Assembly: GCA_009792885.1 (NCBI GenBank)
Contig: WMCF01000153.1
Span: 938,855 to 1,002,854, forward strand
From: Eremophila alpestris peregrina
Lineage: Eukaryota; Chordata; Aves; Passeriformes; Alaudidae
Length of the DNA: 64,000 nt
Direction: 5' to 3'
Below the pieces are notes generated by a model, which saw nothing but the letters and a program-made list of their open reading frames with translations, searched no databases and was not told the DNA's origin. Below, in pieces: positions 48,601-60,694 of the stretch (position 1 is the stretch's first letter; every line of letters starts with the position of its first letter). The position numbers and the translations under genes were made by a program.

Positions 48601-51600
48601 CAAGGAATCAATGCCTCAGAGTGTGTGCTTTAATCCAGGGGTTTGAGAAGCCTCCTATGGGTCTGTGAAGCTCAGGGTTTAGGTCTGTGCTTCTTCCCAG
48701 GGTGTGCAGGAGCTTGGAATGCTCCTGTGGGTGCTCCCACAGGTGCCTGGCAAGCACCTGCAGCAGAGCCACCTGGCTGTACCTGCTCCTGACTTGACAC
48801 TAGGCTGGTGGGCCCTGGGCATCTTTCAAGGTGGTGCCCCTGAGCCTCCCCTTTGCTTGATGTTTCAGTGGGAAGCTAGTATCTCCAAAGTGGAAGAATT
48901 TCAAGGGTCTGCGGCTGCTTTGCTGGGATAAAATTCGACTCAACAATGTGATCTGGAGAGCATGGTACATCCAGTGTGAGTATGGGCCAGACCCCACTCT
49001 GTCTGCCAGATGCCAGGCTGTGCCAGTGGGATGGGGCTGGCATTGGAACAACCATGTTCAGCTGAAGAGATAGGGATGGGGCATGGATACAGCCTGCTGT
49101 ATTCTCCCCTGTGCAGATGTGGAGAGGAGGAAAAACCCTGTGTGCGGCTTCATCACCCCTCTGGAGGGCATGGAGGCTGATGAGCACCGAAAACCAGAGG
49201 TAGGGCAGGGTCCCTTGCAGCTCTCTCTGGGGCAGCAGCAGGCCTATGTGGCACAGTGGGGATCTGGGGACATGTTGCATTTCATAGATTTGCTGGAAAA
49301 GCTGTTTCTGATATGGCACAAGGAAAGCAGCCCTGGCTGTGGAGTGCTGGGGCTGGAGAGCTCAGCCATGACCCCCTGCCCTGCCCCCCCAGGCTGTTGT
49401 GCTGGAGGGCAACTACTGGAAACGCCGCATTGAGGTGGTGATGAGGGAGTACCACAAATGGAGGATCTACTATAAGAAGCGGGTAAGTGGCTCTGCCCAT
49501 GCTGCTCTCCATCCTGTGCCAGCAGTGGGATGGAACAGTGTGCCCAAACTGCAGCCATGGCTGACAGGGTGGGATGTGACAAGTTTTTGCCAGCATGGGA
49601 GAGGGATGCTGGCTGGCCCCCTGAGCTCTCCCTGCCTGGGGGTGATGTAGGCTGTCTTCTCCTTCCAGCTCCGAAAATCCACACGGGAGGGGGAGATCTC
49701 CAGCCCAAAGCAGGTGAGTCTGCTGAGACAGGGTGGGAAGTGGGAGAAAGGGGAGCACAATTTGGACCCCTGCACTGGGCAGAAGGACAAAGAAAAGCCC
49801 CAAGGCATGATAAGTGCATTGGAATGGAATACTAAGCATCTGGGATGCTGGATTCACTCTCTGGAAGCAGCAATGTGCCAGGCATTAAGGTTTGGAGGGA
49901 GCAAACACTGCCGGGAGCATGGGACCTGCCAGGGGGAGCAGCCAGGGAGCCAGACATGGACCCTACCCATAAAAGGTGTCCACTGGGCTCCTTTGCTCTA
50001 CTTCATGCAGGACAAGGATGTCTGGAGGCCAACGGAGAAATGGTGCAACCAGCTCTTCTGCAATGTAGTGCCCATGCTGCTTGGGGATGAGGAGGAGGAG
50101 CACGGGAGCAGGCAGCATTTTGATTTGGACACCTTCCTCTCAGACATATCTGACACCCTCTTCACCATGACACAGATGCCCAGCACCCACGAGGCTGTCC
50201 CCGAGGATGGTAGGTGCTGCAGACCATGCTTCAGCAGGATGTGGAGGAGGAATCCAGATGCTGCGTCTTGGCTTAGCCCCTGAGAGCTGCCGGTCATGTC
50301 CTTTTGGGCAGGCAGGGTCTCCTGGCATCTGCCCTGATGGAGCAGGGAAAAAGGATCTTTCTGTTATGCCCAAAGAGGAGCCACCAGGGGAGGGCATGCT
50401 TAAGGAGTGTTTAGGCAGGGTGGGATCATCCCCTTCTCCTGTGGTTCCCTATGCACCAGCATGTGCTGTCCCAGGGCTGAGCTCCCCAGGGACCAACGGC
50501 TCCATGAAGGACTTTGCTGCAGCCCGCAGGGCAGGTCCTGCTTCCATGGCCAGTCTTTGCTGTCCCTACCTGGCCATGTCCCTCGGGCATCTGCAGCTCC
50601 AGCCAGGTCCTGTGCCAAGGATCAGCCTTTCACTGGGGTTCCTGGGGAACTGGATGAGGCCCTAGAGGTGCTGATGGACAGAGTGGTGGGATGGGATGGC
50701 CCTGACTCTCCACAGGGTAGGCACTTATCTCCCTGCCCAGGGCAGGGTGCAGTGATACAGGATGACTCTGGGGTGACATAGACGTGTGGCAGCCAGGTAG
50801 GTGTCAGGGCAGTGGTGGGAGCAGCCCTCAAGGTGGGTCTTGGGGATGCAGTGTCTGGGCCCTGATGTTCCAGCTCTGCCCTCTTCCAGCGTATGTTGGG
50901 AATGCTGACATGATACAGCCGGATTTGGCACCGCTGCAGCTCAGCCTGGATGACATGGACATATCAGGTAAGAGTCAGCCTGGATACGGTACCACATCCC
51001 ACCTAGCCCTGTACCCAGGGACTGTCTAAAATGAGGGGGACACAGGTTTGGTCTGGCAGCAGTGGGAGCTGCTGAGACAGGCAGAAAGCACTGGATATCC
51101 AATGGCATGGGAATGGGCAGGGGCTGAGGGCAGAGCCTTGTTGTGCCTGCCTGCTCCTGGAAAGAGCCATGGAAAGTCAGGAAGGGCTTGGCCAGGAGCT
51201 GTGGGAGGGGATTTCAACAAAAAGAGGGTATTCCAGGAGTGCCAAAGCCCCTCATTTTGGCTGCAGATAGAGGAAGGACAATTGTCCCCCAGAGGAAGAG
51301 GAAACCTCTAGAGAGTAGGTTCTGCTGAGTTCCCTCCTCACCCCACTGCTCAGCCAGCCTGGGTGGTTGGCTTGGCGCTAGGACTCTGCACTGGGCTGTG
51401 CTACATCCCCTGGGGACAAATCACTGTCCCTGCCAGGCTGCCCAAAGACAAATCTGATGCTGGTTTCCAGCTGAGGCAGGGGGCTGTTGAGGGAACACCA
51501 GCAAGTGAGCAGTGGCAAACTCCCCCATGCTGCCATGCAGGCTCTGAGATGTGTATGTCCATGCAATCAGCTGGGACATGTCCTGGTCCCATCAGTGTCC

Positions 51601-54600
51601 CCAAATGCCAGGGTAAGCCACTATTAGGGACCAGCTTTGCCCTCAAGCATGCCAGAGCTGGTGGCCTGTGCACACTGTGCAGGGGGGGAGCCAATGCCAA
51701 TGGCTACCCAGCTATAGATAGTGGCCTTGGGCAGCACCAGCATCTCCAGATACCTCTGTGAGCACCCTGGAGTTCCTTGGCCTGTCTCCACTTCCTCCAG
51801 GAGGAGGAAAGAAGGGTACTTGCACCATATGGCTGTGGAGTGTTGGAAGACCAAATGCAGGCAGGGAGCAGGCTGGGCACTCTGTGTGCCAGGGCATGGG
51901 TGCCCTTGGGATGGATGAGGTGGGAAGACTCCTGCCAGCATCCTCTCAACTCATTCCAATCAGAGATCCCATCAGAGTGAGGTGTGCTGGGAAGAGGGTC
52001 TGTTGCCATGGCTGGTGTTTCACCTTCTGTTCCCCGGTGCCCCAAATGGGCGTCAATTGCTGGAAGGTGTGACAACTCCAAGTGGGTCAAAATGACACTT
52101 GATAAGTGTCCCTTATTCTGAGAGGTCCTGTATGGTGTCACAGCAGCAGCTCCAGCACCTCTCTGAGGGCCCAGCATAGCCTCAAGTTCATCATGAGATG
52201 GCAAGAGCACGGTGGTTCCTTTCTGAACCAATACATAGTCAGGTTGACTTTTTTCCTGGGAAAAGGTCTGCATTTTGCTTCAGGGTGCTTCTTGGCAATG
52301 GGATGGGTCTTGTTGCAGGCCACAGCATCACAAGGAAGTATCTCTTCTTACTCTGACCATGTCCAGTGCCTCAGCCCAGGGACACTGCTGAGGCTGGGGA
52401 GGATCCCAAGTCTAGCTGTGGCTCCTGGTCTGTCAGGTTACTGTGTCCTGGGACAGAGCAGCATCCCATGGGGTGCTTGGAAACCTGTTTGTGGGAGTTT
52501 TGTCCTGGATGAAGTAGCTCCCGGGTGATAAGGTGTTACATCTGAGCACTGAGTGTGCCATGTAGCCCTGGGGCCACGGGGAGAGGAAATTGGGGTGCTG
52601 GGTGCCAGCCAACCCAATTACGTCCCAAAAGGTCACTTTTCAGCAGGGCAGGCAACTTGGGAGCAAGGATCACACAGCAGCCTCGTGCAAAGCTACACAG
52701 GGCAGGCATGTGGGGTGGGCACCATGGGGCCACAGGGCTGACATTTTGTGGGGTGATGTGGCAGAGCTCAGTGCCTGTAAACCAATCCCCAAATGAGGAA
52801 GCATCTTGTGTCTGCGGCAAGTGCTGGAGTGCAGTGTGAGGCAGATGGAGAAGTCCTGATGGCAGAGGCGAGGGACTCTGCCCTGCTGGCACCGTGCTCC
52901 AGGTAGGATCGGTGCTGGGCACTGGGGCTGGGCTGTCTGTCCCATGGGGTGGCAATGCCCTGCTGCACAGCAGGGCTCTCCCCAAAGCCTGAGACAAGTG
53001 GTGGAGGGTCTTTGGGTTGGGAAGGCCCAATCACATTGGAAAGCATCCCCAGCTTTGAACAGAATACCAAAGGTGTGGTTTGCTGACCACACAGGCTTTT
53101 CTCCCTTGAGCAGGCTGTACCCTGGCCATGCTGCACTGCCTGGAGCAAAACAGGGCAATACAACAGTGAGGAGGAGCATGGGCAAGAGCTATGGGGTAAG
53201 GAAGGGGTGTGAGAAAGGGAGGACAAGGCTCCCAGGGACTCCCAGCCACTTTCCATCCCTGTAGCACAGTGAGAGGCACAAGAGGGTCTGACAGGCAAGG
53301 TGAGAGGCACAATCAGATCTGACTGGCTGGGTACCACAAATGCCTGTAAATAGCTGCAGAACTTCAGTGCTGGTGGTAGGGACATCCTGGTCTGGGCATG
53401 GCTGAGGTGGGGGCAATGTGGGGCTGGACTGCATCCTAGAAAGGCCAAGCTCCTGCCGGGCAGCACTGTGGCACACAGAAAGTGCTGGCCTGTGGAGGGG
53501 CAGGGATGGCCCTGACATGCTGTGGCAAGGGTAAGGGCAGTCTGAGAGCTGATTGGGACATTTCAGCAGTGGCTCTGTCCTGTCTCACATCAGTGTTCCC
53601 CTCAGATGGCAGCACATGGCATGCTGGAATCATCCCTGTGCCCAGTCCTATGGCATCCCACAGTGCTGGCATGTTTGCTCCTCTGGTGTAGATGCAGCAG
53701 GATCTCAGGCCTTTGTGAGTCCCAGCCAGGGCAACCCCAAGTGCTGGAGCCAGGACCACAGATGGTGCCCTGAGCATGGCTGTGCACACCACGCAAGCAG
53801 AACTAGCAGCAGGACCTGGAGCTGGCACTGCCAGTGCCAGCCAAGGGCTGGAGAGCGCAGCTGGATGCTTCCCAGAGGAGATGCTAGTGCCTGTCCCCGA
53901 TGCACTGTGCCAGTGCCAGGGAATGCCAGGCAGCAAACCCAGCAAACCCTCCTGCTCCATCCTACAGGGAAGCATCCAGCAGTGTCCCACAGTCATACTC
54001 TCCATGAAAAGCCCTCCCTGTGGCAATGCCAGAAGCAGCACTGACACAGGCATTGAGCCAAGGCATTAATGGGGCTGATGTGCCCAGGGAGACAGCTGCC
54101 AAAAGTGTGGGGCCAGACTTTTGTGCTGTGGTGTCTGGGGCTGCGGAAAGACCAGGGTTGTGGGAAGGAGAGAGGAAGGGAGCAGGAGTCGTGGCAGGGT
54201 CACGCGGCTTGGCTTCGGGAAGGCCATGGGATGTGGTTAGCCGCAGGCTGCATGCACAGCAGTGCTGGACTGAGCAGCACAGAACTTGTCACCATGCCAG
54301 GGGACCATCCCCATAGCTTGGGAATGCCATACCCTCTGCTGTGACTGCCCCCCAGCCAGGGTGTCAGAGTCCCTGCCCCAGCCTGGGGCTGATACAGCAA
54401 CATAGACCCCTGGGAACAGCTCTGGGCATGGAGTACGTGGAGCTCAGCTGAGTGTTGGGTATGGGGTCCTCACACTTGGGTGGCGTTCCAGGTGGGTTTT
54501 TCTGCCCCTATGCATGTGGCAACATTGGCCCTGGGTGTAAATGTGCTGGAGCTGCCCTGGCTCCAAAAAGTGCAGAGTTGCCAGTAACAGGGTATGGCTC

Positions 54601-57600
54601 CACCCCCCACGCCCCAGGGTGTTCCACTCCCGGCAGGTCCGCTTATGCCAGTCACTGTGTCTCCACTTGGCTCTGCAGAAATCTTCACCAGCCACCGGCC
54701 ACCCCCATCTCAGACACAACTGGGCTACCCGGATCCATCCTGCTTCTTGCCCATGGCTGAGCCCCTGTTCAGCAGTGGAGGGTCCCTGATGGGTGCTCGG
54801 GGTCTGCCTGTGAGCCCTGAGGCCCCACTCCTACCTGGCACCCTCCTCCAGGTGAGTGGGATCCTAGCCTGCAGCCCGTGGCTTACTGGTGGTGTACCAG
54901 TCACCTGCCCTGACCTTGCCATGTCTTCTGCAGCCCAGTGGTACCTCCCAGCTCAGCCTCCACAGCGCCTTCCTGGGCTCTGAGCTGCCCCTGGCCCCCC
55001 TGCCCCCCGAACCCCCCGACATGGCACCCAGCAGCCTCAGCCCCCAGCTCCGACACAAGCCCATACTGCAGTACGACTTCCCCGGCAAGTGCCTCAGCCT
55101 GGAGCCACCAGCACCCCACTGTGTCTCCCCTATCCCATCCCCCCGGGCACCACTGCTGAGCCCGGAACCCTCCTTCTCCCCCGCCTTGGCCCACCGCTCT
55201 AAGTTCCCCTCACCTGACCCCTCACTTGTCACCCACCCTGCCTCCCCTCTCTCGAGCCCTTGCTTCGCCCCCCACATCCCAGGGCTGGGCTATGCCACAG
55301 GCATGGGGACCCAGGGGTACCCCAGCCCTGCTGTCTCCCAGCTCCTGCCCCCCACCCTGCCGAGCAACCCCAGGTTTGCCCCTCCCAAGGGGCTGCCTCA
55401 GGGTGGGGGTGGGCGGTCCAAGGCGAAGCCCAGCGGCACCAAAGCAAGGAGGCTGCCAGGACATCCCCCGTCCCACCTGCCTGAGCCCAACCGCTGCCCG
55501 AGCCAGCTCCTGACCACAGGTAACAGGGTTGGGGGGCTGTGGGGGGACACAGAAGTGAGGTGGGGGGGCATGCTATTGTGGGGATCAGAGTGGGGAACCC
55601 CATTCCTCCCTGGGGTTGGGACACAGGGAATCCTGGGCAGAGCACACGGCAGTCCACGTAGCAGGGTAGTTCCAAACCCAGGGGTGAAGCCATGCCCTGA
55701 GGGATCACCCTAGCTTCAGTGGCTTCAGAGGGACATGCAGCCCAGCCCCAGGACTTGGCTAAGGGCACTGCTGGAAAGTTTCCTGTGTCCCTAGTCTGGT
55801 CTCTCTGGCCCTTGGCACAACGGGCTGAGGGGTCACTGGTGTCCTGCCTGATACAGTGCCTGTGGGTGTGATGGGACAGGTCCCTTGGCCCTCTCCTTGC
55901 TTGAGGAGGGGCTGGGGCTCCCTGCCTGCACGAGGCTCCTGAGAACATCGCTGTTGTGAAGAGAACGGCTCCTCCTCCAGACGTGCATCTCTGTTCTCTG
56001 GGGCAATCCAGCAGGGAAGGGGCTGCAGCAGTTCTGGTGCAGGGAGGGGCTGCCTGTCTCCTGGGGCAGGAAAGGTCACCCCAGCACCAACAGCCCTATG
56101 CAACAGCGCCCATCTGCTCCCTACCCCCTCAGCCAAGCAGGACCTGGCACTGGATACTCCTTGTTCGATGGGTGCAGGACTCCTGCCCACAGCCCCTGTC
56201 TCCACGGTAAGCATTCAACAACCCCCTGGGTTGGGAATTGCCTTCTCCTGGCAGCTGGGGGTTTGGCTGCCAGTGCCTGGGCAATGGATAATGTGGTGTG
56301 CACGGGGTGCTGATCCCCCAACTGTCCTTCCCTCTGCCTTCTCCCAGCAGCAGAGCACCGTCCCCAAAGTCTCTGCCACCTTCCTCTCCAGAATGGCCCA
56401 GGTGAGCCCAGGACTAGCTCCTGGCTCCAGCCCCTCCCAAGTGTTGCTGCACACAGTGGGCGTGCAGCCAGACCCCCTGCAAGTCCCCAAGGCAGAGCAG
56501 CTGTCCCCCACCTCGGCTTGTGGTGAGTCTGGAGCACCCCAAGGAACTCCACAGGGCATTGGGGGTTCCTGCAGAGAGCTTGGACCAAACACTGTGGGAA
56601 TTTTCATTCTGGCTTCAATCCCGACTATTTCCATTTATCCAGCTGAGCATAGAGGGTTCCTTCTGTGCCCCTTCACCTGCCCCTTTCTCCAGCAGCAAAA
56701 GCAGAAACAGGGAAAGACAAAAATGGAGCAAAATGTCGGACTGTGGTTTTGAAACCCCGGAGCTTGGTTTTGGAGCAAGAAGCATCCGCTTTCACTCACA
56801 GTAACCAGCATGGCTGCTAGAAACCAGGCTCTCATGTTGTTCCCAGTTTAGTTTGGTGCTGCACACCACAACCTTGCTGCCCCTGCAACACTTTCCACAC
56901 AATTTCCACCCCAAGAAATGCTGGGAATTTAAAATGTCAAATCCCAGATGTTCCCATTTCTGAGCATCTGTAAGCTAAGTGGGATTTGGGATAATGTGTA
57001 CTTGGAGGCTGAAGTGGAGCATCCCCATCAGCTGAGTGGGGTGGCTTGTCCTGGGGTGGGGGCAGCACTGTGGGATGCCCCTCTCTGCCTTTCTCAGGTG
57101 CTAAAACGTCACCTTGTCATGAGTGTTGCTGCTATCCCTTTCTTCACAGCAGCACCTTCCCTTTTTCAGGCAGTGACTGGCCCAAGCCCAGCCCAGCTTC
57201 CCCAGGACCCACTGCAAGGCTGGGCACCAGCATCTCCCTGCACCAGCCCGTGTCCCGTCCAGGAAGGCCTGAGTCCAGCAAGGTATGGCAGGAGCTGCCA
57301 ACTTCATATGCACCCACCTTTCCTCCTCTCCCCAAGATACCATCCACCCTCACTTCAAGCTTTGGGCCAGCCTGTCCCCAGTGGGGCTGGTGGCCCACGG
57401 CTGTCCCTGCTGCTGGGAGGTGCCTGATGGCACTGACCTGCAGCTGGAGAGCCGGCGCATCACACACATCTCCGCTGAGCAGAAGAGACGCTTCAACATC
57501 AAGCTTGGCTTCACCACGCTGCACAGCTTGGTGAGCACACTGAGTGCTCAGCCCAGCATCAAGGTGAGCACCCAGGGCTAGCCCTGGGCATGCAGGTCAT

Positions 57601-59970
57601 GGCGTGACCCAGAGGCACTGCATCCCTGCTGTGACCCACAGCACAGAGCTCCTCTCCTGCACCCCAGCCTGTGCTGCAGGAGGCTGGAGCACACAACAGG
57701 TACACAGTGCGGCTGTACGAGGGTGGTCTGGGTCCCCTTCCCCTCTCCCCCCTTGGCCCCCCAGGTCAGCAAGGCCACCACCCTACAGAAGACAGCTGAG
57801 TACATCTGCAAGCTGCAGCAGGAGCGGGCAGCTCTGCAGGATGAGGCACAGCGTCTGCGGGAGCAGATCGAGGAGCTCAATGGCTCCATCAAGTAAGGGG
57901 GCTGTGGCTGGGGGAGATGGGGGAGCACTGCCTGCTCTGGTGTAGCCAGGCAAGGCAAGCAGCAGTGCCAGGACAGCAGCAGGACACGGCAGGTCTCTCT
58001 GGAGCACCTCCCAGCTGACTGTTCCTCCTCAACCTTCTCTGTGGGAGGGCTGATGCTCAAGATGCAGGATGGAGTAGGGCCAGGTCCCACACCTGCCCTG
58101 AGAGAGGGACATTGGCTGGTAACTCCTGCTGAGCTTCTGTGGCTCCCAGCCTCCTGAACATGGCCCCACAACACTGGTTGTGCCCCACAGCCTGTGCCAG
58201 GAGCAGCTGCCGGCCACAGGGGTGCCCATCACACGCCAGCGTTTTGACCACATGCGCAGAATGTTCGACGAGTACGTTCGCTCCTCCACACTGCAGAACT
58301 GGAAGTTCTGGATCGTATCCTTTGGGGCCAGTGCCTACTGCTCCCTCTCACCCTCCATCAGACACCAGGTGCTCTGATTCATCTGCTGCTACTGGGTCTT
58401 TGGGGTCCCTCAAGTTCAGGAGGCTTTGGGGACCACAGGGAGATGTTTCCCAGCCAAAGTCACATGGTGGGAACATGCTGATGCTCTGTGGTTAGAAGGG
58501 ATATTCTGCTCCAAAGGATCAAAAACAGTTGGATAAATGGTCCTCAGGGAGAAGCAAAGTGCAGCTAAGCTTATGGAGGGAATTGCTTCGGATGACATGG
58601 GAACCCTGAGAGGCAGCAGCCATGGGTTAGGAAAGGTCCATACACAAAGCTGGGAACATAATGGTTTGGTCTCAGTGTTGCATGGCATACCCTGGAAACA
58701 CAGGGATGGAGAGATCAAGGGCCAAGGAACCTGTGGGCAAAGGACTGGATCTGCTCCTCAGATTAGACACACTGGGACTCACTGGCAGAGCCTGTGAGGT
58801 CTGTGAAATCCCAAGTGGCAGAGTGATGCTCAGGACATGGGGTATCATAAAGCCAGCATGAGCTCCAGGACACGCTTGTGGTGGAGGTATCTCTGTGGAA
58901 TGCTGCCTGCACAAAATCACAAGCTGGTCCCTGAAGGCTGGGAGCAACAGGGAAGCTTATGTCTTGCCTTGCCCCTGAGCACTTTGCTAGCTGGTTCCCT
59001 GACCTGGTCTGGAAGACATCTTGTGTCTCAGCAACCTTTTCTGGCAGCCCCAGCCATGACAGGGGTTTTGCATCTCTTCCACTGCCTACCCAGGTGACAC
59101 TCATGCCATCACCCCAGCAGTTTGGGCTAGTGCCAGGTGTGCGCTGGGAAAGTACTCAGCAGTTCTGTTCCATGGCCTGTCCTGCTGCCCCAGCAGTTCT
59201 GCTCCATGTTCAGACAAGAAAGTCTGTCCTGCTGCCACAGGAGGGTGATGCCCACACTGGGAGGAGTGAGACCATTGTCACAGCAAAGCTGGTCCTTAAC
59301 TCCACTGATCCCACCAGTTCAGTATCATCATTCGGCCCCTCTTTGAGTCTTTCAATGGCATGGTGTCCACAGCCAGCATGGAGAGCCTCACGCAAACATC
59401 CTTCACCTGGCTGGACCAGCACTGCTCCCTCCCAGCGCTTCGGCCAAGTAGGTGGCTCTGTGCCCAGCTGCGGCACCCTAAGCAAGTCGGGTTGGCATAG
59501 ACTGAGGGAAAGGCAGAGGGGAAAAGGACAGGAGGTGGCCCCAAGTGGTCCTGGGGGATGGCAGGGCTGATCTGTGGGGTGTCCTAGGGCTCATGCGCAG
59601 TGCTTTCCCGTGCTTCTGTCACACCCAGGCCACAGCTGAGCCGGAAATGCCCTAACCTCGTGTCCTGGCAGGGCAGGCTCAGCCCACCCCAAAGCCCCTC
59701 AGGGTGGGTTTCCCATCACCGCGTCTGCAGGGGCTGCGGGAGCGACCAGTCCCACAGTTCCGGGGGCTGGAGCGGGGCCGGGCAGCGCCGTCTTCTCCAG
59801 GATGGGTCACGCCTTCTAGCCTCCTGTCCCCTGTCCCCGCAGCCGTCCTGAGCTCCCTGCGGCAGCTGAGCATCTCCACCTCCATCCTCAGCGACCCGGC
59901 CCGAGTCCCCGAGCAGGCAGAGCGGGCAGTGGCGGCGCTGGGACGCCCCGGCGCCTCCTCCTCCTCCTGA
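42637..59970 (+). CDS. MLXIPL: MLXIPL (ChREBP), complete 17-exon coding region
   Basis: Exons: 42637-42938, 48869-48975, 49117-49199, 49393-49482, 49669-49713, 50011-50209, 50890-50967, 54679-54851, 54934-55519, 56133-56206, 56348-56522, 57170-57282, 57444-57563, 57765-57892, 58191-58314, 59318-59447 and 59843-59970; 884 residues (human 852). Residues 1-300 hold the Mondo conserved regions: an acidic DSDSDSDSDSED run, QVIHSGHFM, SIDPTLTRLFECMSL (nuclear export type), PKWKNFKGLRLL (14-3-3 binding helix), YWKRRIEVVMREYHKWR with a basic import patch, and DTLFTMTQ. Exon 9 is proline/serine-rich. Residues about 677-757 are the bHLH-zipper (RRITHISAEQKRRFN), and about 760-840 the WMC/dimerisation region (FSIIIRPLFESFNGMVSTAS). 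With MLX the protein binds carbohydrate response elements and drives glycolytic and lipogenic genes when glucose is high. Low glucose keeps it in the cytosol. No breaks were seen. Exon 11 has a CAGCAGCAG acceptor. Confidence 0.96.
42939..48868 (+). other. MLXIPL intron 1, noncoding
   Basis: A 5.9 kb intron between the GTGAGT donor and the TTTCAG acceptor. It contains a minus CR1 fragment at about 44455-44780 and a 19-base phrase repeated at 45065 and 46445. No alternative exon or other gene was recognised. Confidence 0.75.
44455..44780 (-). repeat. CR1 LINE 3'-end fragment
   Basis: GGGGCAGCCACAGCTTCTC, GGGCAACCTGTGCTGGGACC, CCCCCTTGTCCTGTCACTTC and AAGGTCTCCCTGGAACCTTC in reverse CR1 order, in MLXIPL intron 1. 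Confidence 0.88.
50968..54678 (+). other. MLXIPL intron 7, noncoding
   Basis: A 3.7 kb intron between DDMDIS and EIFTSHRPP; the split glutamate codon restores the human-like MDIS-(D/E)-(F/I)FT sequence. Many GC-rich open frames occur on both strands (up to 232 codons at 52768-53466, minus) with no motif. No CR1 piece was recognised. Confidence 0.75.
58315..59317 (+). other. MLXIPL intron 15, noncoding
   Basis: A 1 kb intron splitting the WMC region between WKFWI and FSIIIRPLF. No repeat or additional exon was seen. Confidence 0.8.
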
Positions 59971-60046
59971 CTGCTCCGGGGTGTCCCCCGGGCACCGGCG
60001 TGGGGAGCCGGGACTGCACGAGGGCTTTCCCGCCCCGTTCCCCTGC

Positions 60047-60052
60047 AATAAA
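60047..60052 (+). terminator. Poly(A) signal of MLXIPL
   Basis: AATAAA lies 77 bases after the TGA at 59968-59970, giving a very short 3' UTR of about 100 bases. Confidence 0.85.
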
Positions 60053-60694
60053 GGACTTGCTGTGCCACGGACTCCGCGTAGTTCTTCAGCCCCGGGGCCG
60101 CTATGGGCAAGGGTGGAGTGGGACCGGAATTTGAGGGGGGCGAGACCGGAAGGGGTGAAAGCCATTACTGGGAGGGGGACCAGGGGCTGGGGGGGAATGA
60201 GGGAAACCGAGGTTGGGGACAAGTGAAGGAAGAGGCTGGGAGGGGTGGAGGGGGTGGTGGTGGTGAAGGGAGAGGGGCAGGCAGGGGCTGGGTGAATGTA
60301 AGAGCTGGCGGCGAGTGATGACCGGAGCAGGGACGGGACGGCTGCCGGGGTTGGGGAGCACGAGGGCAGGGGCGGGGGGAGGGGCTGAGAGGGGGGGCAG
60401 GGCCGGGGCGGGGGAGACGTAGAAGCTAGGGGTGGGATGAGGGGAGCACGGGCTGGAGTGGTCAAGTGCTGGGGGATGTGTTAGAAGAGGGTCTGGGCAG
60501 TTGACGGGGCTTTGTGGGAGGCAGGGGCTGAAAACGGGCTAGGAGGGGGTCGGGGGTGTCCGTGGCTGAAGGGGAGACGGCCGCGGGGTGCAGTACCACC
60601 GCCAGGAGCCGCCCTGCGCGGATCACCGGGGCCGCGTATGCGCAGACGGAAATTCCCCCCTCCTGCTGCCGGTCGCTGACGCGGCGGCGGGAAT
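60053..60694. other. G-rich spacer and CpG-island promoter of TBL2
   Basis: The 640 bases between the MLXIPL poly(A) signal and the TBL2 ATG are extremely purine/G-rich on the plus strand, with several runs of four or more G at 60367-60420 able to form G-quadruplexes. CpG density rises towards 60695. No TATA box is evident. MLXIPL termination and TBL2 initiation must share this interval. Confidence 0.7.

Noticed and set aside
42939..48868. A ChREBP-beta type alternative first exon in intron 1
   Set aside because: In mammals that exon lies upstream of exon 1, and no carbohydrate-response-element pair or exon-like segment could be identified here.
52768..53466. 232-codon minus-strand open frame in MLXIPL intron 7
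   Set aside because: No recognisable motif or splice partners, and comparable frames occur on the other strand of the same GC-rich intron.
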